Part shown: piece after piece, positions 1 to 10,723 of the stretch
Layout of the letters: each line of letters starts with the position of its first letter
Numbering within the stretch: position 1 is the stretch's first letter
Assembly (NCBI GenBank): GCA_003550325.1
Contig: QKWP01000126.1
Location: forward strand, 275,121-339,120
Length of the DNA: 64,000 nucleotides
Direction: 5' to 3'
Source: Gigaspora rosea
Taxonomy: Eukaryota; Glomeromycota; Glomeromycetes; Diversisporales; Gigasporaceae
The notes under the pieces: generated by a model
Databases searched by the model: none
Told to the model about the DNA's origin: nothing
What the model saw: only the letters and a program-made list of their open reading frames with translations
Position numbers and translations under genes: made by a program

Positions 1-329
1 AGTTTACAGATGAATTAGAAAAATTAATGCATGATTAACATAACAAAATCATAATCAGTAATGATCATGTGAATTTTTACAGTTATCCATACCACCTGAT
101 TCAGATTTATCCATTTTTAATTAAATTTTGGGTTTTATATTTTAATGTTTTTGATTGGCAGGATCCAAAAACGTGAGCAAATGTCGATGTAATGTATTTT
201 TAAAGTAACCATTGATATGCAGATTTCTTCGTGATGAACAACTATCGGGAGCCACAGTAATTTGGGGAGTCCAAATTGTAGGAAAAAATTGCAATATTGA
301 TCGTTTAAATAATTACATTATTATTTTAT

Positions 330-1250
330 AATTGATCTACGGAATAACCAGTGTGAGTATTAAGTTTAATCCTGTTTATTTTAATTCAAGAGAAATATAT
401 GTACTAAGTTTAATTCTGTTCACTTTAATGATTGGTTTCAAAAAAATGTATGTATAATTAATGTAATCATTTAATTCTAGCATGAGTACGAAATTTAATT
501 TTGTTCACTTTAATGATTGTGTTTCAATGGAAAGTATGATTAACTGTAATTATTTAACTATTTAATAAATTACCATGGCAAGTTTATTGTGGTTTGCATA
601 TGCTTAATTTTTTATATTTAAATGATTGTAATTGTGATCACAACTAGCCAATTTATCGTGAGTGTCAAGCTCATGTTTATGATAAATTAGCCAGCTTTAA
701 CAATTGTTATCACAATCACAATCATTTAATAATTTAAAAATTTATCATAGGGATCACAGAACTATGCAAACCACAATAATTTTGGGATTGTGTCTCAAGA
801 GAATCTATAATTAATCTTAATCATTTAATTGTTCAATAAATTATCAGTGTGATTGTGAAATCCTGTTCATTTAACAATAATTTTTCAAGAAAATGTATAA
901 TTAACTGTAATTGTTAAATCGGTCAATAAATTAACAAGTAAATTACCATGTGAGTATGGAGTTTCTGTTCACTTTAACCATTGTGTTTCAAGACAAGAAT
1001 GAAGCTTAATTCTGTTTACTTTAACAATTAACTGTAATTAATTAATCATTCGATAGATCACCAACGTAAATATGAAGTTTAATTCTGTTTACTTTAACAA
1101 TTGTGTTTTTGAAAGTAAAAATGATTAACTATTTAAATTACTGGTATGAGTATGAAGTCTAATTCTGATTATTTTAATGATTATGTTTAAGAGATGCATT
1201 ATTAACTATAATCATTTAATTGATTATTAATTATCAGTGTGAGTGTGAAG
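330..1250. repeat. Degenerate minisatellite, unit about 110-120 bases
   Basis: A diverged phrase recurs about seven times: a GTGAGTATGAAGTTTAATTC-like start, then CTGTTCACTTTAATGATTGTG, a GTATAATTAACTGTAATCA-like part, and TAATAAATTACCA. Copies vary in length and identity, so this is an old tandem array. A palindromic element (585-780) interrupts it. No coding potential is seen. Bases 1-330 hold nothing I recognise. Confidence 0.6.
585..780. mobile_element. Foldback MITE inside the minisatellite
   Basis: Two long arms are inverted copies: ATTGTGGTTTGCATATG at 585 pairs with CTATGCAAACCACAAT near 763-778. The arms continue inward through ATTTAAATGATTGT and CTAGCCAATTTATC-type stretches almost to the centre. 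About 196 bases, non-coding. No clear target duplication. Confidence 0.6.
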
Positions 1251-1264
1251 TTTTCGAAATACAT

Positions 1265-1487
1265 ATAGTAGAAATTAGAGAAAAAAATATTTTTGGTGTA
1301 TACCCATGTACTATGTATATATGTATGCATATTACCTTAGCACATTGATATAAATTAATACATGCATACTTATTGTTTACCGAAAAACAATTACACGTCT
1401 AATGTTACAGGTTCTGCTGGTATATAAGTATATAGCATACACCAAAAAAAAAACTTTGTTTCCCAATTTTTACTATTTTGAAACCTG
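1265..1487. mobile_element. MITE with inverted ends (ATAGTAGAAATT type)
   Basis: The left end ATAGTAGAAATTAGAGAAA and GGTGTATAC pair with GCATACACC and TTTCCCAATTTTTACTAT on the right. The interior is A+T-rich and non-coding. From here to 2055 I see only A+T-rich sequence without a gene. Confidence 0.5.
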
Positions 1488-2057
1488 TGATAATTTTGTT
1501 CATTTTAAAGTTTGTGTTTCGAGAATTATATTAATAATAAAAAATAATCGTTAATCCAAAACTTCACTTAAAAGAGATTACTTTTACTATTCTCAACTAT
1601 ATACTGAAATAATCGACCAAAAAAAAAGGAAAATTGAGACATTACATGTAAGATCTAATCTAGATAACTTTGTACATACCGCTAAACATCCTAATAATGC
1701 AAAAACTTAAGTTAATATTCTTATCTACATAATCTGAGAATTATATTTAAAATATTAATAACAATATTGTTTACATGAATTAAAGATCAAATCATCTTGA
1801 TAAAAGTCAAGATAGAGATAAAATTCAATTTAATTTTTTTTTAAAAGCTTAAAAGATAGTGAATAGTTCACTTAATTTTATTCTCCTATTAAACCCTTGA
1901 TGAATTCGAATTTATTAATAATAAACATCACATTTATTCCACATTACACATCTCTAATTTTATGTGATAAATTCTTTTGTATATATTTGCTAGCTCGTAA
2001 TCTTCTTTAACAAAATTTTTTATTTTCTAATATTATTAAAATGATAATTTAAGCCTA

Positions 2058-2686
2058 TCCCTTAAACTGTAAGCGAATCCAGGCAAATTTGGCTAGAAAA
2101 TTGCTATAAATATGCTTATGATCTATATTTTTTAAAACTTAAAATATTTAAATAAAATTTTTTTTGATAATATTTGAAAATAAGGATTATATTATAGGAA
2201 AAAAGTTTAAGTTGCTAATAAGCTAAAATAGACAAATTTTAAAAAAATTTTTATCCAAAAAAATTATCTACTTTTTCTTGGCGAACGCTATAAATATTAG
2301 CTCTAGCTTCCTGATTTAATAGAATGATATAGTTCATAAAAAGGATTACAACTTTTATTATTTCAACTTTGTAATTTACTTGTAAAAATTAGGTCTTGTA
2401 TTAGAAGTGAACATTTTTTTTATAGACGGGAACATATAAAATTTAAGAAAACCTAAAGAAAATTTTATAGTAAAAATTTTAAAATAAAAACTTTAAACTT
2501 TTATTGCTTTAAAGTTTATTAATAATTTTAAAAAATTTTCATAATAAAGTTTATAAAATATATTTTAAAGAAAATATTCTATAAATAAAGTATACCCCAT
2601 ATGCTTAATAAATTTTTTTTTATTTAAAAAAATGTAATATTTCTAAAAAAATCCAGGCAAATTTGCCTGGATTACAGTTTAAGGGA
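2058..2686. mobile_element. TA-flanked non-autonomous element, TCCCTTAAACTG ends
   Basis: The ends are inverted copies over about 35 bases. The left starts TCCCTTAAACTGTAA and runs into ATCCAGGCAAATTTG. The right carries CAAATTTGCCTGGAT and ends TTACAGTTTAAGGGA. TA lies outside each end (2056-2057 and 2687-2688), as for Tc1/mariner-type insertion. No transposase frame is present. 629 bases. Confidence 0.65.
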
Positions 2687-3041
2687 TATAATTTTATAAG
2701 TTCGTTATCAATGGTAATCACAAATAGACTGATAATAGCTAACCGATTAGGCAAATTCTATCTATGATAGTCACTTCACATTAATGCCTACTTTCATTAT
2801 GAAGCCCAGGAAACATCTGACGATGCCATGGATTAAATACGCAAAATCTTACATTGATACCCAGCATAATATCTTGTCTATTTCTGAGATTATATCCTTT
2901 CAACATAAATTATATCTAGGATCGCAAATCAATAAAGACTTATCCCGGTATATCAGAACAAACATTTAAATTTAAAAATAGTTGAACTTATTAGTAATGT
3001 TTAACATGCCCGATATTAAATCATACCTGGCGACGAAGCCG

Positions 3042-3458
3042 CCACATGATCATGTGCTAGTTATTATAAAAAATCAAACTAGTGGATATGATATTTAACT
3101 TTTTTATACTAAGTAAATAGCTTGTGTCAATTAATTGAAAGTTATAGAGCTCATTGAGACGAACCTAACAGTAATTAGATCATTTAAATCAGCTTAGTAG
3201 ATTGTGAGATATTGTTAAAAAATGATTGGCTAACTATATAAAATCTCTATGTAAATATTATTAGTAGAGATTTTATATAGTTGACCAATCGTTTTTCAAT
3301 TATATCTCACCATCCATTAGGCTGATTTGGATACTAAACACCATTAAATGCACCTCAATGAGCTCTACAACTTTTAATTAATCAACACAAGTTGTTAACT
3401 TAGTATAATAAGAGTTTTATATGTATGTACGCCACTATAAATAATTTTCATATGTGAT
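3042..3458. mobile_element. Foldback element, diverged copy of the 9.5 kb family
   Basis: Nearly the whole segment is one imperfect palindrome centred near 3255. The arms carry ATTGAAAGTTATAGAGCTCA and ATGATTGGCTAACTATATAA with their inverted partners. The same modules occur in the foldback at 9509-9917, so these are two members of one family. No coding sequence. Confidence 0.65.
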
Positions 3459-3600
3459 TTGCATCACCAGTTTTACTATTTTCGCCAGTATCACCATATC
3501 ATCAATTTCACCAGTTTTACCAGTTTCACCACTACTAATTGGTGATTGGTGAAAATTGGTGCACCATTACAGTTTAGTTTCACAAGAAGCTTTAAACCAG
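3455..3600. repeat. CACC/GGTG-rich hairpin repeat
   Basis: Short repeats of CACCAGTTTTACC and ATCACCA read inward from the left. They face TGGTGATTGGTGAAAATTGG from the right, giving a potential hairpin. The phrase GTGATTTGCATCACC recurs near 63381. Possibly a very small MITE; termini are not clear. Confidence 0.35.
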
Positions 3601-3849
3601 ACAATGTCATTTTTCTATTTAGTGAAAGGTTTTCTATTATCATATTTACTCATATTTCATATATAATAAGTTTTTAATTTCATTTTCCTAATAAAATACC
3701 AGCAAGACTATCAAAGAGTAAAAAATATATATATAGTTATTATTGCTAAAAGACTCGTTAGTATAGTATCGCAGATTTTTTATTATCAATCTATTTGATT
3801 GTTACACAAATTATGCATGACATTTTATTAGCTATATATATTATATAAG

Positions 3850-4050
3850 TTGGCCCCCGTGGTTTTACTAACCTCTAGGTAGTACTATATCCAGAAATGG
3901 TAGAGATGTTCGATGCCTTATCATAGATCTTTGCTATTCGTAATCCTAAAACACGGTTTTTGTCATCCACTAGACTCGAACCAGCTACCTTGTGAATATG
4001 ACCTCAGAGCGCTAACCACAGCACTATCCAACCCAGGGTCTCCTCATATA
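3850..4050 (-). mobile_element. tRNA-derived SINE-like element
   Basis: On the minus strand, around 4040 down to 3955, a box-A-like GTGCTGTGGTTAGCGCTCTG is followed about 35 bases later by a perfect box B (GGTTCGAGTC). That is the layout of a tRNA-type pol III promoter. The flanks do not close into an acceptor stem, so a working tRNA is unlikely. The sequence continues about 100 bases past box B, as in the body of a tRNA-derived SINE. No poly-A tail and no clear target duplication are seen. Confidence 0.45.
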
Positions 4051-4737
4051 CTTTTAATTGTAGCCTCTTTTGTAATTGCAAATTGCCTTAAATCTTCTTT
4101 GTTAAGTTTTCTTAAAAATGCATGCTGCTTAGATATACTACAGTAACAAAGTTTGAGATTACACAAAGTGTTCACTGTCTAAGATCACTCTAGTTACCTA
4201 CTATTTTTGAAGAAGTGGATATAGGATAACAATATGCTCAAGGTATTTGTAATGACGAAAAAATGACGAAATTGTTTTAAGTCTGAAAGAGGAAATCCTA
4301 ATGGAATCAAAAGCCATATTATTTAACTTTATGACCTTTTAGGATTTTGTACCAAACCTATACTCTATTGTGCTCTAACAAAAAGATATTCATAAATGTA
4401 AATTCGATTTGTCTTGAGACCATTAATATATTTGGTATAGAATATGATCATTATGCATTCATATGTATAAATAAGAAATAGAAAATGATCATTACACGTT
4501 TATACGCGAAATTTGTCGAACTGATGAGTCGATCAAATCAGCATGTAGGACCAGCAATAAAAAACATTAGATTAGTCATGTGACGGGTGCACTATGATGC
4601 ATGGTGCACCAAATTATAAATTTCTTAAAAAAAAATTAAAAAAATAAAAATATGTTAAAAAAAACAAACAAATAGTTAATAAAAAAATCAAAAAAATGTA
4701 CAGTGTGAACAGCCTAGTTTCAACAAATAAAAATTTT

Positions 4738-4935
4738 TAGTGGCCAAATTTAAAATTTATTTTTTATATATATGAGGAGGCCAATTTGAAAATTTAGCTA
4801 TTATTTATATATAAAATAACCAAATTTAAATTCTTTTAATATATATAAAAATAAAATAAATTGTTTAAAGTGACCAAATTTGCTTTTTTTATATATACAT
4901 AGAAAAGGTGTCCAAATTTTATATTTATTTATAAA
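4738..4935. repeat. Tandem repeat, unit about 50-60 bases
   Basis: Four to five diverged units contain GGCCAAATTTAAAATTTA or CCAAATTT followed by a TTTATATATATA run. No gene lies between 4051 and 4947: only A+T-rich sequence and a small hairpin near 4587 (GGTGCAC around a TATGATGCAT core). Confidence 0.5.
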
Positions 4936-5204
4936 AAGGAAAATTATAAATGGCAACCCATCGCTATGGTGACCCCATATGATCAGCCAATCAGATTTAA
5001 GATTGGTGACCATATACCGGTAGCTTGTTTCCGGGGTGCCAGATTTGATCTAGATACCCAATTCAATCTAGATCAGATCTACAGGTAAATAGATTTTTTT
5101 TATTTTTTTTTCATTTCGCGATCTAAATTTTGTATTTCTTTTTTTGCTGTCTTTAGATAAGTATTTATTTTTTTCTTCTTTTTTTGCTTGTTGCTGTTAC
5201 TAAC

Positions 5205-6320
5205 TTCTCTCTTCTTTAGGTCTTTTCGTTTGAAATCAGCTTTGACTTGGTCCTGAGGACGGAAAAACGTTAGGTAAGGTTGGGGCTGGTCTTTAGATCT
5301 TTCGTTTAAAATCGGTTTCGACTTGGTTCTGAGGACGGAAAAGCATTAGCAGTGTCTTCACTACAAAATGGGTGATAAGTATATTTTTTTCTTCTTTTTT
5401 TCTTGTTGCCGTTACTAACTTCTCTTTTCTTTAGGTCTTTTCGTTTGAAATCGGCTTTGACTTGGTTCTGAGGACAAAAAAATGTTAGGTGAGGTTGGGG
5501 CTGGTCTTTAGGTATTTTCGTTTAAATCAGCTTCGTTTTGGTTCTGAGGAAGGAAAAGCATTAGCAGTAGCTTCGCTGCGAAATGGGTGATAAATATTTT
5601 TTTTCTTCTTTTTTTCTTGTTGCCGTCACTAACTTCTCTCTTTTTTAGGTCTTTTCGTTTGAAATTGGCTTCGACTTGGTTCTGAGGACGGAAAAACAGT
5701 AGGTGAGGTTGGGGCTAGTTTTAGGTCTTTTCGTTTAAAATCGGCTTCAACTTGGTTCTGAAAACGGAAAAGCATTAGCAGTGGCTTCACTTCGAAATGG
5801 GTGATAAGTATTTTTTTTTTTTTTTTTCCTGTTGCCATCACTAACTTCTTTCTTCTTTAGGTCTTTTCGTTTAAAATCGGCTTTGACTTGGTTTTGAGGA
5901 CGGAAAAACGTTAGGTGAGGTTGGGGCTGGTCTTTAGGCTTTTCGTTTAAAATCGGCTTCGACTTGGTTCTGAGAATGGAAAAGCATTAGCAGTGGCTTT
6001 GCTGCAAAATAGGTAATAAGTATTTTTTCTTTTTTTTTCCTGTTGCTGTCACTAACTTCTTTCTTCTTTAGGTCTTTTCGTTTAAAATGGCTTCGACTTG
6101 GTTCTGAGGACGGAAAAACGTTAGGTGAGTTTGGGGCTGGTCTTTAGGTCTTTTCGTTTAAAATTGGCTTTGACTTAGTTCTGAGGATGGAAAGCGTTAG
6201 TAGTGGCTTAGCTGCGAAATGAGTGGGGTTGGAGCTGGTTTTCAGATAAGTACTAGCCTTTTTTTTCTTTGTTTTTTTTTTACTGTGTTTTTTTTGTTAT
6301 GGGTACTAACTTCTCTCTTT
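5205..6320. repeat. Five tandem units of about 213 bases, each a double half-repeat
   Basis: TTTAGGTCTTTTCGTTTGAA recurs near 5216, 5433, 5647, 5857 and 6069, a period of about 211-218 bases. Each unit holds two related halves built on GACTTGGTTCTGAGGACGGA. One ends GTTAGGTGAGGTTGGGGCTG, the other GCATTAGCAGTGGCTTC. The array therefore grew from a dimer of a 105-base unit. A minus-strand frame crosses part of it, but its composition just follows the repeat. Confidence 0.8.
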
Positions 6321-6324
6321 TTTT

Positions 6325-6445
6325 AGGTGCTTTGTTTCTTGGAGTCGTCGTTCTTGGAGTCATCGTTTTGGAGTCGTTGTTTTTGAAGTCATCATTCTTG
6401 GAGTTGTCGTTCTTGGAGTCATCGTTCTTGGAGTTTCGTTCTTGA
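6325..6445. repeat. Short tandem repeat GTTCTTGGAGTCATC
   Basis: About seven copies of a 15-18-base unit (GTTCTTGGAGTCGTC with variants). On the minus strand a frame would read as a Ser/Asp/Asn-rich repeat, but no start or context supports a protein. Farther right, a unit with GGGTTGTACCCGG and GTGATAGATAGATT occurs twice (about 6565 and 6675). Confidence 0.6.
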
Positions 6446-7165
6446 TCTGAGAAAAAAAATCGGGGGCTCTGTTATGGGTGCGTGGGACTGGGCGAAGTAT
6501 TTTTTTAGATTAGGATTTTTTTTTTTGTATCGTTGATTTTTTTTTCAAAAAAAATAAAAGTTCAGGTTGTACCCGGTTGTGATAGATAGATTTGCTCTTT
6601 TTTTTTTATATAAATATAGTTATGTATTGTTATGTATCGTTAATTTTTTTATTAAAAAAAATAAAAAAGTTTGGGTTGTACCCGGTAGTGATAGATAGAT
6701 TCACTTTTTTTTTTTTTTTAACTTGTAGTTTCATTACGTGATATTTTTAGATGATCGATCGATCAAAAACGGTTCCATGTATCACATGTACGCTGATTTG
6801 CTCTTCGCAAATTGGTCGTCATGTGACTCACGTGATCGATTTTGATTGGTTGATCACGGGTCGCCATAAACTAAAACCATTATAAAAATACTATAACTTC
6901 AATCTACTATAATTTTTTTATAAATAGATTTAAAAAAATGTAAACCTGTGAAAGTGTTTAGCTTGTTTTGATTTAATATTTTAAATTAGTATCTTTTGGT
7001 TACTATTTTTTCAAAGAAGGATTAGCAATTTGAATATCATCAATTTTATTTGTTGGAAGTAGACTATCTGCACTGAATAATAAAAAAAATATATTAAAAA
7101 ATTAAAAAAAGTTTAGACATTTAAAAAAATAAATAAAAATAGAAAATTGAGTATGTGTATGTACA

Positions 7166-8090
7166 TATATATGGGAATAGAAATTTGTCACACTCACGAC
7201 ATGTCGCACCCTTATTTCAACCAATCAATTTGCATGATTTTGTAGACAAAAAATTTTAAGTTTTAAAAATTAAAAATTTTACTAGTAAAATGTAAAAAAT
7301 TAATAAGCGATATCAAAATATATAATATAAAATTTTATTCTGAACAACTTTTTCTAAGTTATAAAGATAGATTTTAGTAAAAAAAAACATTTTATAAGAA
7401 AAATCAAAAATTTTGAACGTTAGCATATATAAAACTTTTTTTATTACTAATATAATCTATATTTACATTTAAGCATTACATATAAATTTTATGCTAAACA
7501 ACTTTTTCTAAGTTAAAAGATAGATTGTATTAGTAAAAAAAAAGTTTTATATATGCTAACTTTGGAAATTTTTGATTTTTCTTATAAACCGTTTTTTTAC
7601 AAAAATAATCTATCTTTAGGGGTCGTTTAAAGCAGGGTGCAGTTATATGATTTTGACTTTTTAATTAAAGTTAGGGTAAGGGTTAGCGGCGGTTAGGGTT
7701 AGAAATATTATTATAGTAAAATTGCCTTCCCGACATTTTTTGTTAATGCCCCAAGGTAGGTTTTGACACTCGTTTCTTGTATTTTTGCGTTTTTTCACTT
7801 TTTTTCTTCTTTGTTTCTTTGTCGGGCTGATCCGGGTTGATCAAAACAAACAAGTTGATTGGTGCCATATCACGTGATTGCACTCTGCTTTAAACGACCC
7901 CTATCTTTATGACTTAGAAAAAGTTGTTTAGAATAAAATTTTACGTTATATGATGTGCTATTATATATATATTTTACACTTTATTAAGTAAAATTTTAAA
8001 TTTTTAAAAAATAAAATTTTTTACCTATAAAATCGTGTGATTTGATTGGTCAACGCAGGGGTGCGACAAATTTATTTTCCCCATATATAT
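7166..8090. mobile_element. Foldback element with a nested insertion
   Basis: The ends are inverted copies: left ATGGGAATAGAAATTTGTC, GTCGCACCC and ACCAATCAA; right, read inverted, GGGGAAAATAAATTTGTCGC and ACCAATCAAA. The interior is also palindromic: arms with AAGAAAAATCAAAAATTT and GTTAGCATATATAAAAC lie at 7395-7445 and 7535-7600. A second element (7619-7901) sits in the right arm. Non-coding. Confidence 0.7.
7619..7901. mobile_element. MITE with perfect 8-base duplication TATCTTTA
   Basis: It starts GGGGTCGTTTAAAGC and ends with the exact inverse, with further pairing inside (GGGTGCA against TGCACTC). TATCTTTA lies on both sides (7611-7618 and 7902-7909). The opposite arm of the surrounding palindrome keeps the unoccupied version (inverse of TATCTTTATAACTTAG, near 7360), which confirms the insertion. 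The interior holds degenerate TTAGGG runs. An 8-base duplication suggests hAT-type insertion. 283 bases. Confidence 0.85.
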
Positions 8091-8398
8091 ACACAAAACC
8101 TGTTTATGAAGTTTATATAAGAGAAATTTTTTGAATCTATAAATTCACATAGTAAAAAAGAATAGTATATTAATTATATTTATTTTTTTAATTTGAGAAA
8201 TGTTAATAGCTTATTTAAAAACTAAATATATAAGCTAAGCCAAACCAATCATATTTTCACTAATATATAAAAAACCTCAAATATTAATTTTAAAAAAAAT
8301 ATATATAAATTTATAATTTTATTATTATAATAACTTAGCTTTGTTTATATAGTTTGCTAAATAAATTATATTTTTTATTAGAGCATTTCTATTTGTAC

Positions 8399-8698
8399 AC
8401 GGGGTGTTTGAACACTGTACTACACAAATCATATAAAAAATGCAGTATGCAGATCATTTTTTGTACAACAAAAATAAAGAAAAAAAACAAAAATTAATTG
8501 TATCTTAAAATTTTGCTTAAGAAACAATCTATGGGCTCTAAGAAAAAAAAATTCCTTTTAAAATTTTGGTATAAACTATGCCCCCTGCCCCATCCCAGTT
8601 CTTACCCTAACCCAAATATTAATTAAATTATTTTTTATTTTAATAAAAAATCTTTTAATTTATAAAAATTATTATACCCGTGTTCAAACACCCCGTGT
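8399..8698. mobile_element. TA-flanked MITE, CACGGGGTGTTTGAACAC ends
   Basis: Perfect inverted ends CACGGGGTGTTTGAACAC at both sides, flanked by TA (8397-8398 and 8699-8700). Inside is the core module shared with many elements here: AAAATTTTGGTATAAACTA, then CTTACCCTAACCC. Non-coding, 300 bases. Confidence 0.75.
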
Positions 8699-9508
8699 AC
8701 AATTAGATATTTTCTTTTTATTAATAATATTAATTAAAAATAAAAGAATTAATATAAATGTACCCATAGGGTACATTAAATTTTTTGTACCCATCATACA
8801 ATATTACAAAAACCATAACACTAATATAGGTTAGAGTTAGGGTGAGACCTATGTTAGGGTTAGAGTTTGGCTATTATATAGTAAAATCGCTTAAGGAAAA
8901 CTTTTTATTAATGCACAGAAGGTGGTTTAGTATGCAATTTCTTGCGAAATAAGCATTTTTTGTCAAAATAAACGTTTGTTTTGAATTTTTTTCTGATTGT
9001 GTAATGTTACACCTGATCTTAAATTTTATGGCAATCTATATAGGTCACATGATGAGTAGGGTTCCGAAGTTTGATCCGGGTTTGATTTGAGTTTGATCAA
9101 ACCCCAAATCAAACCAAACTCAAACTATAAATTTTATAAAGTTTGAGATCAAACCCAAATTCAAATAAAAAATAATCAAATTCAAACCAAACCCAAATAC
9201 TATACTAAGTTTGATTTGAGTTTGATTTGAAGTTTGCAAACTAGGTTGAGTTTGAATAACATAAATATATTTTTATATTTTAATTGATAATCCACCTGTC
9301 AACTAGAGAGTGATCATAGGCGAAATGTGGCGTTCTTCCATATAAACATTTTTTTATTAAGTTAATGGTACTTGTCGACTAATTGAAAGTTGTAGAGCTT
9401 GTCATGACGCATCTAACGGTGGTTAGATCATCAAAATCGGTTCAGTGGATGGCAAGATATCGTCGAAAAACGATTGGCCGACTATATAAAACTTAGTGAT
9501 CAGATTAC

Positions 9509-9917
9509 ATATGAAAATCACTATAGGCGAAATGTGACGTTCTTCCATCTAAAACTTTTTTCTTACTAAGTTAACGATACATGCCCACTAATTGAAAGTT
9601 GTAGAGCTCGTCGAGACGCATCTAACGGTTGTTAGATCATCCATATCGGCCCAGTGGACGGCGAGATATTGTTGAAAAACGATTGGTCAACTATATAAAA
9701 TCTCATATAAATAATGTTTGTTTACATAGAGATTTTATATAGTCGGCCAATCGTTTTTCGACGATCCACTGGGCCGATTTGGATGATCTAACCACCATTA
9801 GATGCGTCTCGACGAGCTCTACAACTTTCAATTAGTTGGCATATATCGTTAACTTAGTAAGGAAAAAAGTTTTAGATGAAAGCACGCCACATTTCGCCTA
9901 TAGTGATTTTCATATGT
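9509..9917. mobile_element. Near-perfect foldback element, level 3
   Basis: Arms of about 200 bases mirror each other: CACTATAGGCGAAATGTGAC at the left faces CCACATTTCGCCTATAGTG at the right, and GTTGTAGAGCTCGTCGAGAC faces its inverse near 9805. The high arm identity suggests this copy is younger than the 3.0 kb copy. It sits in the loop of the larger palindrome, whose own inner arms belong to the same family. Confidence 0.75.
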
Positions 9918-10246
9918 GGAGTGTCTTCAATTAAAAGGGCCCATTTTTACATATATTTTATTTTGAGATATTTGAGTTTAATTATTTGTTTTGATTTTCG
10001 GACTGATCCGGGATCAATCAAATTTCACGATATTGATTGGTTAAAGACGGCAGGTGACTATCGGATAAACTCGTGGCGTGTTGGCCTCATGTAATTTTTC
10101 TTTTTACATTATCTTGATTTTTTATTATGTAATTCAACTTTCATTTATAATTAAAAAAAGTCATCATGTCAAAATTTATATGAATTTAACGAAAACTCAT
10201 TTTTCAAAAAAATGTAAAAATGGGCCCTTTTAATTGAAGACACCCC
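9918..10246. mobile_element. MITE with ATGT duplication, level 4
   Basis: The left end GGAGTGTCTTCAATTAAAAG and the right end, read inverted, GGGGTGTCTTCAATTAAAAG are nearly identical and continue through GGGCCCATTTTTACAT. ATGT flanks both sides (9914-9917 and 10247-10250). The opposite arm of the host palindrome (GATTACATATG near 9504) shows ATGT only once, so this appears to be a true 4-base duplication. A 72-codon open frame inside has no recognisable domain. Confidence 0.7.
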
Positions 10247-10723
10247 ATGTAATCTCAATCACGGATTTTTATTTAGTTGGCCAATCGTTTTTCGACGATA
10301 TCTTGCCATCCACTGGGCCGATTTGGATGATCTAACCACCGTTAGATGCGTCTTGATGAGCTCTACAACTTCAATTAGTGGACATGTATCGTTAACTTAG
10401 TAAGAAAAAATATTGTAGATGAAAGCATGTCACATTTCACCTATAGGATCACTCTCCAGTTGAAGGCGGATTATCAATTAAAATATAAAAATATATTTAT
10501 ATTATTCAAACTCAAACTAGTTTGCAAACTTCAAACTCAAATTCAAACCAAACTCAAATTTAACTAAAAAGTTTGCTTCAAATCAAACTCAAATATTTTT
10601 TTTAATCATAGTTTGGGTTTGAGTTTGATTTCAAATCAAATCAAACTCAAATCTGACCTAAAGTTTGATTTGATCCGGGTTTGTAGGAACCCTATGATGG
10701 GGTACATGTACCTTAGGGTACAT

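Larger units (their letters stand above)
4948..6869. mobile_element. Large inverted-ended element holding tandem repeats
   Basis: The left end (ATGGCAACCC, later TGATCAGCCAATCAGA) resembles the inverse of the right end (ATGGCGACCC then TGATCAACCAATCAAA, read on the minus strand). This suggests imperfect terminal inverted repeats around a 1.9 kb element. The body is almost all tandem repeat. I see no transposase and no confident target duplication, so the element call is moderate and the repeat call is strong. Confidence 0.4.
9058..10693. mobile_element. Large palindromic element (AGGGTTCC ends), level 2
   Basis: It starts AGGGTTCC and ends GGAACCCT, flanked by ATGATGAGT and ATGATGGGG, probably a 9-base duplication with two changes. 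The outer arms are full of TTTGATTTGAGTTTG-type runs and their inverse. The inner arms carry GGCGAAATGTGGCGTTCTTC and AGTTGTAGAGCTTGTC type modules. It is one giant inverted repeat, opened in the centre by two further insertions. No coding capacity. Confidence 0.7.
8758..10723. mobile_element. ATGTACCC-ended element, carrier of three nested elements
   Basis: Left end ATGTACCCATAGGGTACATT; right end GGTACATGTACCTTAGGGTA. The same family occurs uninterrupted at 62469-62805 in the opposite orientation, which shows what this copy looked like before insertion. The left 300 bases hold the shared core: degenerate TTAGGG, then ATGCACAGAAGGTGGTTTAG, then CTGATTGTGTAATGTTACAC. Everything from 9058 to 10693 is inserted. 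Confidence 0.75.

Noticed and set aside
3955-4040. A functional tRNA gene on the minus strand
   Set aside because: Box A and box B are good, but the flanks do not pair as an acceptor stem and the homology-like body continues past the tRNA; a SINE head fits better.
5629-5841. A 70-residue minus-strand frame in the 213-base array
   Set aside because: The frame is broken in the neighbouring units and has no start conserved between them.
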